NCBI GenBank assembly: GCA_002946415.1
Contig: NJPS01000045.1
Location: 62,001 to 126,000, forward strand
Direction of reading: 5' to 3'
From: Rutstroemia sp. NJR-2017a BVV2
Taxonomy: Eukaryota > Ascomycota > Leotiomycetes > Helotiales > Rutstroemiaceae
Length of the DNA: 64,000 nucleotides
Shown: one piece after another, positions 33,124-43,713 of the stretch
Position numbering within the stretch: the first letter of the stretch is position 1
Layout: each line of letters begins with the position of its first letter
Translations under genes and position numbers: made by a program
The notes under the pieces: model-generated
Told to the model about the DNA's origin: nothing
Seen by the model: only the letters and a program-made list of their open reading frames with translations
Databases searched by the model: none

Positions 33124-34880
33124 CTAGTAATGGATGGCTTTTCCGTAAGTAGCCATGGCAGCCTCCTTGAATGCTTCCGCCAACGTAGGGTGTGCATGAC
33201 ATGTTCGTGCGATATCTTCACTTGACGCACCGTACTCGATAGCCAAGGTACCTTCCGCGATCATTTCTCCGGCATTTGGTCCAATGATGTGGACACCAAG
33301 GATTCTATCAGTCTCGGCATCGGCAATCATCTTGACCAAACCCTCAGTGTCTAAGTTGGTCTTTGCTCTCGAGTTGGCGGAGAATGGGAAAGTGCCGACC
33401 TTGTACTTGACTCCGGAGGCCTTGACCTCTTGCTCGTTTTGACCGACCCAGGCGACTTCGGGGTGAGTGTACATAACAGACGGGATGACACCGTAGTTGA
33501 CGTGGCCGTAGCCCTTCTTAATGTATTCGACAACGGCAACGGCCTCCTCTTCGGCCTTGTGAGCAAGCATAGGTCCGAATGTGCAGTCACCGACAACACG
33601 GATGTGAGGGATCTTAGTTCGGTATTCAGAATCGATGACCAGTCTTCCCTTGTCATCAGTCTCGATTCCGATGTTCTCTAGTCCAAGACCGGCGGTGTAT
33701 GGTCGTCGTCCAATGGCAACAAGTACGACATCTGCCTCAAGCTACACAAAATGTCAGTACTGTACTAACGATGCAATGTGACCAAAACTCACAGTTTCCT
33801 CCTTTCCACCCTTAGCGGCCTCAACGCTTAGCTTAACCTTCTCTCCGTTGGCATCACCACCCATCACCTTAGTGTTGAGCTTGAAGTCAATGCCTTGTTT
33901 CTTGAGAATCTTTTGCGACGACTTGGCGATTTCAGCATCCATACCCGGTCCACCAATTTGACCCAAGAACTCGACAACAGTAACCTTTGCCCCCAATCTA
34001 GACCAGACAGAGGACATCTCAAGACCGATGATACCACCACCAATGACAACCATGCTCTCTGGGACCTTCTCTAGCGCAAGAGCTCCGGTACTGGTGACAA
34101 TTCTCTTCTCATCGATCTCGAGACCGGGGAATGGGGTAGCCTCACTTCCGGTAGCGATAAGGATGTTCTTTCCAATAACCGATGTCTCACCGCCCTCAGT
34201 CAGGTTGACTTTGACTTCATGCTCGCTGGCAAACGAAGCTGTGCCCTTGATGTACTCAACATTGTTCTTCTTGAACAAGAACTCCACACCCTTTGTAAGA
34301 CCGGAAACCGCAGTGTCTTTTGATTTCATCATTTGTTCCAAGTTGAGCTTGACATCTCCAACTTCAATACCCCGGTTTTTCGTGTCGTGTAAGATTTGAT
34401 GATAAAGATGCGAATTGTTGAGAAGAGCTTTGGATGGGATACATCCGACGTTCAAACATGTTCCTCCGAGTGTGCCACGCTTTTCTATGCAAGTAACCTG
34501 GAAGCAAATTATTAGCTCCCCGAAAGTACATTGGATATCAAGAAATATATACCTTCATGCCCTCCTGGCCGGCTTTGATAGCGGCAACATATCCAGCAAC
34601 ACCACCTCCAATAATGATCAAATCCTTCTCCTCTGCAGAAAATTAGTCCGGCCCATCTCAACCCAGCTCCGACGTATACTGACCAGCTTCAGTAGCATAT
34701 CCTCTTCGCGCCAAGTTGGCAATTCCCGAAGGGGCGACTATCTTAGGAAGGCTGATGACGGAAAAAAGTTAGCAACGAAATTCGCCAGCAGGAATTGAGC
34801 TGCGGGGTCGGTACATACGAGGACTGTTGTCTGAGAGCAGACCTCACGGCCGCTCTGGGCACTAATAAACTACGAAGCAT
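33124..34880 (-). CDS. LPD1: Dihydrolipoyl dehydrogenase, mitochondrial (E3)
   Basis: Five exons on the minus strand: 34880-34819, 34751-34684, 34632-34553, 34497-33793, 33741-33124; introns of 67, 51, 55 and 51 bp; 510 aa. The flavoenzyme reoxidises dihydrolipoamide in the pyruvate, 2-oxoglutarate and branched-chain dehydrogenase complexes and in glycine cleavage. An Arg/Ser-rich mitochondrial presequence ([18 protein letters not shown]) is followed by the FAD-binding [10 protein letters not shown]. The redox-active disulfide is present ([13 protein letters not shown]), as is the NAD-binding [13 protein letters not shown]. The interface His-Glu pair (HAHPTLAE) lies near the C terminus. All catalytic residues are intact and length is normal. 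Confidence 0.97.
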
Positions 34881-35107
34881 TTTGTATGAGGAGTTTTGTT
34901 GTGCAAGTCAACAATTTTTGGAAAGCGGCAGCAAGTCCGTTTGAGTAGACCGGCGGGCAAAGCGGATTGGGCCGGAGCTGACAATCACGTGTGGCGTTAC
35001 AGCCGCGAACATCCGAGCATGATATTAGCTTTGTGAGATTTCAACGTGTTTAATTATCGGATGGCGAAGAATATATTTTCAAGTTCTATAATTATGTATT
35101 GTATAGT

Positions 35108-37706
35108 CTATTCGTCACGGGTATCTCCAGCAACCAAAGACTGAAGCGTATCTCTTGCAATTCCACAAGCCCACTTCACGGTGTTCTTCTCCTCTTTTCC
35201 TCCAGCAATATCTGTCTTGCTCACCACTTTCCTCAAAAAGTATTGTAAGCCAGTTACCATATGAGGAGTATCCTTTACCCTCGAGAAAATGTTCGAAATC
35301 GTCTTTTCGTCTCTCCCGGATCCAGCACCCTTCTGGCTCTGCAGCAAAATAGTGATGAATAGCACTTCGCAGAATGTCTTTGTCTTTGTTTGCAGGTAGC
35401 TCAGATTTAAGTTCTTAAGAACACCAAGTCCCAGGGCACCTTCTGTGATCAAAGTGCCAAACATCTTGGCTAGGTTGACGATGTGCCTTGTATCCAGTTC
35501 CTCATCTTCTCCAAAATTATCATCTTCATTATCATTTGTCTCTCCCATCCTCTTGAAAAGATCCCACAAACTGAACTGAAATGCCATCTTGAGCTTTCTA
35601 TCACCACAGAGTCTCTTGGCTATGAGGGTATAGTATGGGTTGTATAGTTTTTCGGCCGAAGAGCAATGAACGAGAACTTTGGGGATTTCAAGCTCCTGAA
35701 CTTTCTTAAGTTTGAGCTTCATCAACCGAAGATATGCATCCTGGTAGTCGGAAGCAGACATAATTGTTATGAAGATAGCGCGACGGATATCCGTGTTCAT
35801 TCTCTGCTCCCTCGCCAGCTGAACCAGATCAGAGGTGCCGGCATCTACCTTTTGAACTTCTTTTTTGTTCTGCATTTTCGATGATTCATCATCGTCTTCA
35901 GCATTGCCTGCCCAGCTTGCCCCAACAAGCCACCATTTACCCTTCTTATCCGACTCCTTAATATCTTTAAGTCCGATTCGTAAGGGCTCACTGGCTTTCA
36001 AGCTTCGATTGTTTAGCGATCCTAAAGTCTTCTTCATTCGGACTGTATGTTCCGAAGTAACGGCTGAAGCAACTCCGCCAGTTTTCATTTTATTGTTCTT
36101 GAGATCATTGATAGTCTCAATCATGAATTTTGTTCGCACCGATAACTTCCCCTCTCCTCCGGCCTGCTTCACCGCCGGTCCAAGCATAGTAACGATGTCC
36201 TTCAGCGAAGAGGGATCATCTTGTCGCAACTGAGGACCAGATATCCGGACAATCTTCAGTAGTAATTCCGCATTTAGCTCGGACAGCCTATCCAAAAACA
36301 TTTTGATGTAGTCAAAAATGAGATTGCTTCCTACAACCTGGAAATTGTATAACTCGGACAAGAAAGCTATCAAATTAGATGTTTCTTTGCTACCATCGGA
36401 AGCAGTTGTTGTGGCTCCGTCGTGAATAGCTGCTGTACGGGCATAGTGTTCATCGAAGAGTTCAACGACCCTCTGGATCACCTGTGCGCCAAAATCCGTT
36501 CCGATAATCTTATAGATAGCTGCAATAAACCCAGCCGGTAAAATGATGAGGGTGTCGGGTAAAGACGTTGGCTCACAGACAGAGGTGAGCAGTAAATCAA
36601 TAAGTGTAGAAGTCATGTGCTGACGAGGATTGGCACTGTATAGTTTTTCAATCTCTCCAAGGAGAGATATTAAGTTGGCTTCCGTTAATCGATTGACTAG
36701 ACCTTGAGTTTGCCGTCTCAGGCGTACTAGATCCTCAGACTCTGAGGACGATGGTTTTCGTAGCGAGGGAGGTATGTACTTTCCAGAAGGAGCAGCGCTG
36801 GTAGAAACGGGAGCAACATATGGATTTTCCCGTGTCTTTGGCTTTGAGGAAAGCCCATCATTGCCATCTTCAGACTCAAATCCTTCAAAATCATCTTCCG
36901 CTTCCGATGCTCCTTCGTCAGAACCATCTTCTGCATCAGAATCACCAAGCGACATTTCGGAAGCTCCATCGTCAAAATCCCCTTCATCGCTTTCATCAAG
37001 CATATCTTCATCCTCCTCATCGTCCTCCTCTTCCTCCTCACTCTCTCTACCTCTCAAACGCTTCCGCGCCTCCTGTCTCTTTCGCATAAGCCATTCATCC
37101 TCCTCGGCCTTTCCATTTCTCTTAGCCTGAACCTCTTCATCTTCATCGTCTAACCCATCCAGAAGTTCATCCAGCCCATCATCTTTGAAAGACTGAGGTA
37201 GCTTTTTCTTTCCCTTCAGACCCAACTTCTTCTCCAGCGCAGCGATTTCGTCGTCATCTTCAGCCAGCTTGTCCTTCACAGCTTTGGAAACTTTCTTCGC
37301 CGCAGACTTGGGATTCGAGTCTGCCTTCGGATCTGCTTTTGCGGGCAGCGGATCTGCCTTTTTCGTCGGCTTTAATATTGACTTGGGTTGCTCTATATCA
37401 ACTTCGTCTTCGTCCTCATCATACATGTCATCATCGTCGTCCTCATCCTGCCTAGTGTGCTGCGATTTTAATCTCTTCTGAGGAGGAGGTCCGGTCCTCT
37501 GAGTTCTCTTCTCTTTCTTCTGCTGGCGTTCGGCCTTGCGCAGTTCCTTGCGACCCGGACGTTTTCGTCCCCGACCACTTGCTCCACCATCTATAACGTG
37601 TGTAAGTCTTGTTCAACCCTAAAATCATAGTCGTCTTACCATCAACTCCCAATTGCTGAAGAAGGCTGCTGGGAAGTTTTGGAGCCTTCGTTTTTGGCGG
37701 CGCCAT
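35108..37706 (-). CDS. SGD1: SGD1/NOM1, nucleolar MIF4G-MA3 protein
   Basis: Two exons on the minus strand, 37706-37640 and 37590-35108 (49-bp intron), 849 aa. The N-terminal ~300 residues are highly charged: a basic stretch (RGRKRPGRKELRKAERQQKK) and then long Asp/Glu runs. An MIF4G domain follows (from VRLRRQTQGLVNRLTEANL) and then an MA3 domain (from NTDIRRAIFITIMSASDYQDAYLRLMKL). This is the NOM1/Sgd1 layout. The yeast protein is essential, nucleolar, and helps 40S (18S rRNA) maturation, acting with DEAD-box helicases; NOM1 in animals binds eIF4A3. It is head to head with SRP14. Confidence 0.93.
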
Positions 37707-37995
37707 TATGAGAGGAAATACGAAATCTCGTGTATTTTAAGGATCTCTTAGATGTCAATGCAAGAAATCATGAGATAAAATCCCGTATTATTCAAACCCA
37801 ATTTTAAAAAATTAAAATCCTGCCGCATCGCCATCGCAAATCCAGACTTATCGAAACTTTTTTTTATCATAGCCTGGCGAAACCCTTCAGCCTTGTCCCG
37901 CTAGCCTAGCACTAGCCCAGGGACCCCACACCTCTCACCACCCCACAATCGACAAGTTTAAGCAAGCTGCACGATCCAGACCTTTTTGCTTCACG
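37707..37995. promoter_or_regulatory. Bidirectional promoter region SGD1 / SRP14
   Basis: 289 bp between two divergent start codons. The part near SGD1 is A/T-rich (TTTTAAAAAATTAAAAT around 37802), the part near SRP14 is C-rich with a poly-T run near 37858. No specific factor site named. Confidence 0.6.
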
Positions 37996-38516
37996 ATGGA
38001 GTCGCATTCAAGCAACGATGAGGTAGGGGCCTTTTCTCGTCTGAACATGACTTGACTATCATTGGCGCATCGCTAACATATACCCAGTTCTTTGCAAAAC
38101 TCACTGAACTCTTCGACACCCGTCGTCAAAAAGACCACGGGTCTGTATTCCTAACCCAAAAAGCCCGTTTGTCCTCCCATGCCCTGCTCAAACCCTCTCT
38201 ACGGCACGTTCTTACTCCCTTTCTAGTGACATACGGCCTCGATGCCTCCTCCACCGAACCGCTCCCCATCCTCATCCGCGCCACAAACGGCACATCGAAA
38301 ACCGACCGCTCGAAGCGCAAGATCAAGCTATCCACAGTCGTGCAACCAGATCAATTAGAAGGGTTCTTCTTGCGGTATGCGGAGATTTGTAAGGGGGGAA
38401 TGAGCGCGCTGAAGAAGAGAGATAGGAGTAAGGCGAAGGAGAAGCAGAAGGCGAAGAAGAGGAAGATGGGGATATCTACTGCGCCGCAGCCGGCTGGAGG
38501 TGAGGATAAGAAATGA
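37996..38516 (+). CDS. SRP14: Signal recognition particle subunit SRP14
   Basis: Two exons, 37996-38022 and 38088-38516 (65-bp intron), 151 aa. SRP14 binds the Alu domain of 7SL RNA and helps cause the elongation pause during co-translational targeting to the ER. The N-terminal alpha-beta fold is recognisable (FFAKLTELFDTRRQKDHGSVFLTQK, with later ILIRATNG and the FFLRYAEICKGGMSALKKRDR block). The C terminus is a Lys-rich tail (KAKEKQKAKKRKMG) as in fungal SRP14. The first exon encodes only nine residues (MESHSSNDE). Confidence 0.93.
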
Positions 38517-39354
38517 GGAGACTGCACAGCGAATTATGGGGAAGGCAAGATGATATGCACTGGTCAGAGCCAAATCAGCCCTTCTGGGAGAAATGCTGAA
38601 CCAGTGGTTATGTCCAATGATCAGAGCCTGGTTGGCTTGTATAAATAGTGGCAGGCTGGCAGGTTGGCTGTAGTAGAGGGTGGGAACACAGAGGGTATAC
38701 CAATAGATCCACAAAGATGCAAATGCAAGATTTATGCAATCAGAAGCTCAAAGCTCACCCGTTATCTTTGCCTCTTTCCAATATGATCAGAACATTATAT
38801 GTTTATTCATGTACCTACAGCCAGATTTCTACTCATAGAACTCTTCATACTTCTCCAAACACATCCCTCTCACATCATAACTCCTCTTCTGCCCTTGTAT
38901 GTGCCAACAAACCAACACGACTAGGTGACCGAGCCTAATAGTAGATATACAACATTCCATATTTCCTTGTTAAACGAGAAAAGAAAAAGAAAAGACTCCA
39001 AATACATATGAGATGTTACCCTAGGTATCATAGAAAGTAATAAGAAACAAGAAATAGACGACTCTTACAGCATAGAAGCTAACGAAAGCAAAAAGTAGAA
39101 AAACAGAAGCAAGGAAATAGCTGATAATGAAAAATAAGCCGGAAAGAATGTTACAAGAATAGAGATACAACTTATATCTGTCAGTAAAGAGTCTAGAAAC
39201 AAGTCTAGTAACATGAAAGTGGAGGGATAGGACATCGAGACAGAAGTGTTTTGAGAGCTGTAGCAGGGGGCTTGATCTGAGGGACCAAATTTGCTTCGAA
39301 ATCCAGTTGAGGGGGAGTTGATGATTGAAGACGGGTACATTGTGTCTGTATTGT
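38517..39354. other. Intergenic between convergent SRP14 and the Cys-rich gene
   Basis: 838 bp of 3' flanks; A/T-rich near 38940-39200. A long minus-strand frame at 39.0-39.5 kb is in the 3' UTR and a shadow of the neighbouring gene. Confidence 0.6.
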
Positions 39355-40488
39355 TCATTCTGCAAGGGAAGGCTCGGGAAGTTCAAGCTGTGGTGGAGAA
39401 ACGTTGGCATTGGGTTGGACGGCATAGGGCTTGATTTTAGGAGTAGGAACCACATCAGCGTTATTTTCATACATGGGAAGTGGTGGAATATGTCTTGCCA
39501 ATGAATCAGTAAAGTAGTCGTGCAGTGCTTGCTGTTGCGTATATATGCCCTCGCCATGAGTGTCAGCAGGATTCACAGTTCCACCAAGCTCGTCATGAAA
39601 TCCTAGCGCCATACGCTCCTCGTTTGTGCAGTAAATTGGTGGTTGATGTAAAATGCCGTCGGAGTAATGAGACATCTCGTAAGGATTGAAGATACACTCT
39701 CCAGACTGCTTTGAAACTGAGTGAAGCGATGCACCGGCCGGTCCTCCGCCAGCGTGGTCATGGTACGGCGCATTTGCGTATTGCAATTCGTAATTTGGCA
39801 TCGCAACGGGTTGATGTTCAGAGGAAGACCACTCTTGTAGCTGCGTGATTAAGACATCGGACTGTATAGATGATTCGAGATGCATGCGTGATGTAGGCTC
39901 CACAGGAAGTTCGGACTTTGCAAATGAATCCGAGGTAAAAGGACGCCAAAGTCCGCTCTTCTCTTGATAGTATTGGCTCCAGTCACGATCTGAAGAACGG
40001 GGCTTCTTCTCTGTCTCTTGGAACGGCCTACGTCTCTTACTGTGACTTCTCTGGGGTCTACTTCTCGTGGATCTGCTTGAGGTGGGAGTACCGTGTTGCT
40101 TGGTAATATCCCCCCAAGAAGCCACCATTGAGGCACCGCGTCCCTCTTCTCTCCCATTTCCGTTCCTGTTTCCTTTCCCCTTTCTTCTTCTCATTTCGCA
40201 AATGTCTCCATACGTGGGGCCTTTGTTTTTCGTGGGGTCATATAGTTTCGCGCGATCAAGGTCCGGTCGAGAAGCTTCGGCGTCAACTTCAGAAGCTCCA
40301 TTTCTCTTAGCAAGGCATCTCCAGCAAACACCGATGCGTTCTGGAGGATTAGCTGGGATGCCTTTATGAGTAACATATCGTCCGATACATTTCTCCGCTG
40401 GCCAGTATGGTGAACAGTAACTCTCTGGTGAAGCATCAAGATATGGACGCTTGCAGCAAGAGTAGGTGTAGAAAGTGACTCGACACAT
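39355..40488 (-). CDS. Hypothetical protein with Cys-rich N-terminal module
   Basis: Single exon of 377 aa; I do not recognise a named family. The first 60 residues hold eight cysteines: C2, C11, C12, C25, C34, C55 and C58 are spaced regularly, with C55-x2-C58 as a pair, and the module ends at VCWRCLAKRNG. This looks like a zinc-binding or disulfide-stabilised unit. The absence of a signal peptide favours zinc. A basic Arg/Ser stretch (residues ~140-170, SRSTRSRPQRSHSKRRRP) could be a nuclear localisation signal. The remainder is low complexity, Pro/Ser/Tyr/His-rich. Proteins of this shape recur in filamentous fungi as uncharacterised proteins. The ORF starts directly with the conserved-looking MCRVTFYTYSCC. 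Confidence 0.75.
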   Translation of the reverse strand: MCRVTFYTYSCCKRPYLDASPESYCSPYWPAEKCIGRYVTHKGIPANPPERIGVCWRCLAKRNGASEVDAEASRPDLDRAKLYDPTKNKGPTYGDICEMRRRKGKGNRNGNGREEGRGASMVASWGDITKQHGTPTSSRSTRSRPQRSHSKRRRPFQETEKKPRSSDRDWSQYYQEKSGLWRPFTSDSFAKSELPVEPTSRMHLESSIQSDVLITQLQEWSSSEHQPVAMPNYELQYANAPYHDHAGGGPAGASLHSVSKQSGECIFNPYEMSHYSDGILHQPPIYCTNEERMALGFHDELGGTVNPADTHGEGIYTQQQALHDYFTDSLARHIPPLPMYENNADVVPTPKIKPYAVQPNANVSPPQLELPEPSLAE

Positions 40489-41270
40489 GCCGTTTGGTAG
40501 ATAGTTAGCTTGGAAGCTCGCAGGTCGACTGTTGTGAGTGAGTGTTTTAGCTTCTGAGTTTAGTGTGATGTATCCTTTAGAATTCGCAACTTTATTGCTG
40601 TGTGAAAAGGACTCACATTGCTAGGTGTCAGGACGTACAATTTTGAGCAAAGGAATTTATATGATAAACGGACTCATAGCGTGTAGACTATGAGCAAGAT
40701 AAAGGCCGCCTACTAGGTGAATCATCAAGAGTAGATGTTTCACGATTCGCAGCAGATCTCTGAATGATAGAATAACGCGTGGGATAGGTCGGCATCTGAG
40801 TAGAATTGTCTTTCAGCCAGTAGCCGCCGCTCTGCAATACTTGTTCTATTTTCGGGTTCTTATAGAAACCACTTATTCACTTGAGCATATCTGACATCTC
40901 ACCACGCATAAACTCCAAGAAACAAAATCTCAAAACCGGCTAATATTTGCTATGCGTAATAGGCTTCTAATGCCGTTGTACTTGCGATTAAGACCATTCT
41001 GAATGAGAAGACTTTTGTGCAAAAAGCAAAAAACGAAACACTGTGACAATCCATCCTCCATGTTGACAACGAAAAGTAGAGTAATTCCAAAATAGATGAA
41101 TGGTATGACGCATCCATAATTTCTGGAGATTTCAACCTCGAGACATTCGAGGTCATTTTTTGAGTACACTAAAGGAAAAAATCGGGCCCGATAAATGCAA
41201 TTTGCATGTTATGACATAGAAAGAGTCGAATGAGAGAACCGAGGGCGCACAAACCACGTAGAACCAGGGT
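40489..41270. other. Intergenic, promoter of the Cys-rich gene and GBP2 3' flank
   Basis: 782 bp; short overlapping frames at 40.9-41.2 kb show no family resemblance. No gene seen. Confidence 0.6.
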
Positions 41271-43713
41271 CTACATGATTTGATCTTGGGTAAGATGGGT
41301 GGCGTCAGTGTCCATGGCGTCGCCGCCACCTGGGGTTTGGTACTTGACGAAGCTCAATCCGAGAGGACGACCTCCATATTGATAACCGGAGAATTTCTCA
41401 ATTGCGGTGTCGGCATTCTCGGCAGAGTCGAAACGAACAACACCAGTTCCACGAGATCGTCCATTAGGTTCATATTGAATTTCGGCTTGCTCGACCTTTC
41501 CAATAGTGGTGAATAGTTCGACAAGATCCTCGTTGCTAGTAGACCATGGAAGCTGTTTTATGTCAGTCCTGATTAATGTTCTAGATCTCGCGGTAATACT
41601 TACGTTGCGGACATAGATAATTTCGCTTCTCTCGGTACCAGAGGTGGCATAATCGGTAAATGGGTTGGGAACAGCTGCGGGAGCTCCAGCACCAGCATCA
41701 AAGCCGGCTCCTCCAGCGTAGCCTCCTCCGAACCCTCCTCCACCACGTCCGCCAAATCCACCGCCGAAGCCTCCGCGACCACCGAAGCCTCCACGTCCTC
41801 CAAAGCCTCCGCCAAAGCCGCCACGGCCTCCGCCAAATCCACCACGACCACCACCAAAGCCAGTCGACCCAGCAAAGCGATCTTCACGAACTTCGAGAGG
41901 GCGGCCTTGCCAGTCGTAACCGTTGAATTGCTGAATGGCAGCACGTGCATCGTCAGGAGACTCGAAGGCTACAATACCAGAGCCTTTTGGACGACCATCG
42001 GGACCAACATGGACATCGGCACGAACGACGGCACCATTTCGGGCTGGAAATCATTGTATCAACATCATGCAAATATCTACGTTAGTAAAGGAAGAACCTA
42101 CCAGCGCCACGGAATAAATCCTTCAGATCCTGCCATCCGACGGTGTAGGGAAGCTAGCACATCTAAAGTCAACATTCTCGATACCACAAGTTTACAAACG
42201 AAAAGTAGAAATAGGATGGGGACAAACGTTGGAGACGTAAAGTTGACGTCCTCCACCAGCAGCCACACCGCCGCCAAAGCCGCCACCAAAACCACCACGC
42301 GCTCCTGGAGCACCACCTTCGTAACCGCCACGGCCTCCCGATGGAGTGCTACTGGTAAATCGAGGTTCGGCCTCACGGTCCTATAACAAGTTAGCCGCAG
42401 GTTCGCAGGCCATTTCAATGGACGCAAAAAATTCACATACCTCGCGAACATAAACGAGTCTTCCCATGAGGTTCTGGTTGCTGAGAGTGTTGACTGCCTG
42501 TTGAGCTTGCTCCCTGGTGGCATATTCTACAATGCTGTTGTTATGGTTAGTCTTGCGAAATTCTTAAAAGTGAAGTTATAACTTACCCGCATCCCTACAT
42601 GACCCGCGGAACAACGTCCCAATCCGTCAATCCAAACATTCCTTCAAAATCCAAGAGAAAAAGGAAAAAATTCAAAGCCAACTACGTATAGGCGCCCACC
42701 TTCGACATTCCATTTGGAAGTAACAACACATCAGCGAAAAGGACCTCTCCAGCTAAAGAAACCAAAACCCCAGTTAGCCCATATCCCCGACTCCCATCTC
42801 CATAATCGAACACTGACCAGATCTCATAAAGTCTTTAAGATGATGCCACTTAACATCGTAAGATAGATTGCCGACGTAGACACGGCGGTCTTGTTGAGAT
42901 GATTCACGTAGGCTGCTCATCATTTGCTCTCTAGCAGCAGCACGCTCTTCGTATGTCCTATGTGGTTGTCCACCGTAAGCTGAACCTCCAGAACCACCTG
43001 CACCTGGGGCACCCGACATTGGTGAACGAGATCTGCGATCGTTTCGGCGATGATCGTCACGGCTACGGGAGCGACTGCGAGGTGAATATGATCGACGGCG
43101 TTGAGTGCGACCGGGACTGCGGGAGCGTTGTCGGCGAGGCGAACGAGATCTCTCTCTCTGTGATGTGTAAGCTTTATTCACTATTCACCATCAAGTAGGC
43201 AACAAGACAAGGAATAATCGAGAAATTCGTATCGTGTGAGAAGATCATAGGGTTAGACCATCAAGGGTCTTACGCCAACAATTGGGGGAAGGCTTCAGCA
43301 GAAGCGCACTGGCGCGCTGCCCTCGCTGGGAGCTTACGACTAATGTTGCGCGTGGGTGTGAGATGGCATAAGCCGGCGGACTGGTAAGGCTTCGAGGCAG
43401 CTCCAATTGCTGGTGCGCGGTTTTTGCGCGATTTGATATGGAAGGGATTAGGCAGAGGGCTTGAGGAAATTGAACATACTTGTGGACGGTATGAGTCGTC
43501 AGCTAGATAGACAGATTGATGGTTAACAAGTTTCTTCTTAAAAAGAGAGTGATAATTGACGGTGGGGGATTCGGTTTGTGTAAAGGTTGAGGTAAAGTTG
43601 AAGAAAGATTTCAACGCGAATGACGTGAAAGGATAGTGATAAAAGTGAATAGGGAAGAAGGTGAATTTGACAAATCAGGAATGGAGGGGGGAATTGTTTA
43701 TGGACATACCCAT
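41271..43713 (-). CDS. GBP2: Gbp2/Hrb1-like SR protein with three RRMs
   Basis: Ten exons on the minus strand: 43713-43710, 43502-43480, 43157-42818, 42752-42700, 42594-42587, 42534-42441, 42380-42228, 42153-42102, 42043-41604, 41552-41271; 482 aa. Yeast Gbp2/Hrb1 bind mRNA through THO/TREX and act in mRNA export quality control. Residues 1-~60 are an RS domain beginning MADDSYRPQ then [17 protein letters not shown]1 starts at [17 protein letters not shown]2 at RQLYVSNLPYTVGW, RRM3 at EIIYVRNLPWSTS; RGG-type Gly-rich linkers sit between. The first coding exon carries only ATGG and exon 2 only 23 nt; joined they give MADDSYRPQ in frame with the RS exon. Exon 5 is an 8-nt micro-exon inside RNP1 of RRM1 (MSK-GCG-IVEY). 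Introns 1 and 2 are long (207 and 322 bp). Confidence 0.88.
42587..42594 (-). other. 8-nt micro-exon of GBP2
   Basis: On the minus strand the sequence reads ..CATGTAG|GGATGCGG|GTAAGTT.. . It joins PNGMSK to [14 protein letters not shown] as GCG and so completes the RNP1 strand of RRM1. Omitting it shifts the frame. Flanking introns are 105 bp (42595-42699) and 52 bp (42535-42586). Confidence 0.9.
43480..43502 (-). other. 23-nt second coding exon of GBP2
   Basis: Bounded by CTATCTAG acceptor and GTATGT donor, it encodes the rest of A2 and DDSYRPQ. It fits phase 1 after ATGG (43710-43713, donor GTATGT) and phase 0 before RERSRSP. No other ATG in the region gives an open frame into the RS exon. 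Confidence 0.75.

Noticed and set aside
36774..37130. Ser-rich plus-strand ORF opposite SGD1
   Set aside because: Mirror of the Asp/Glu-rich segment of SGD1.
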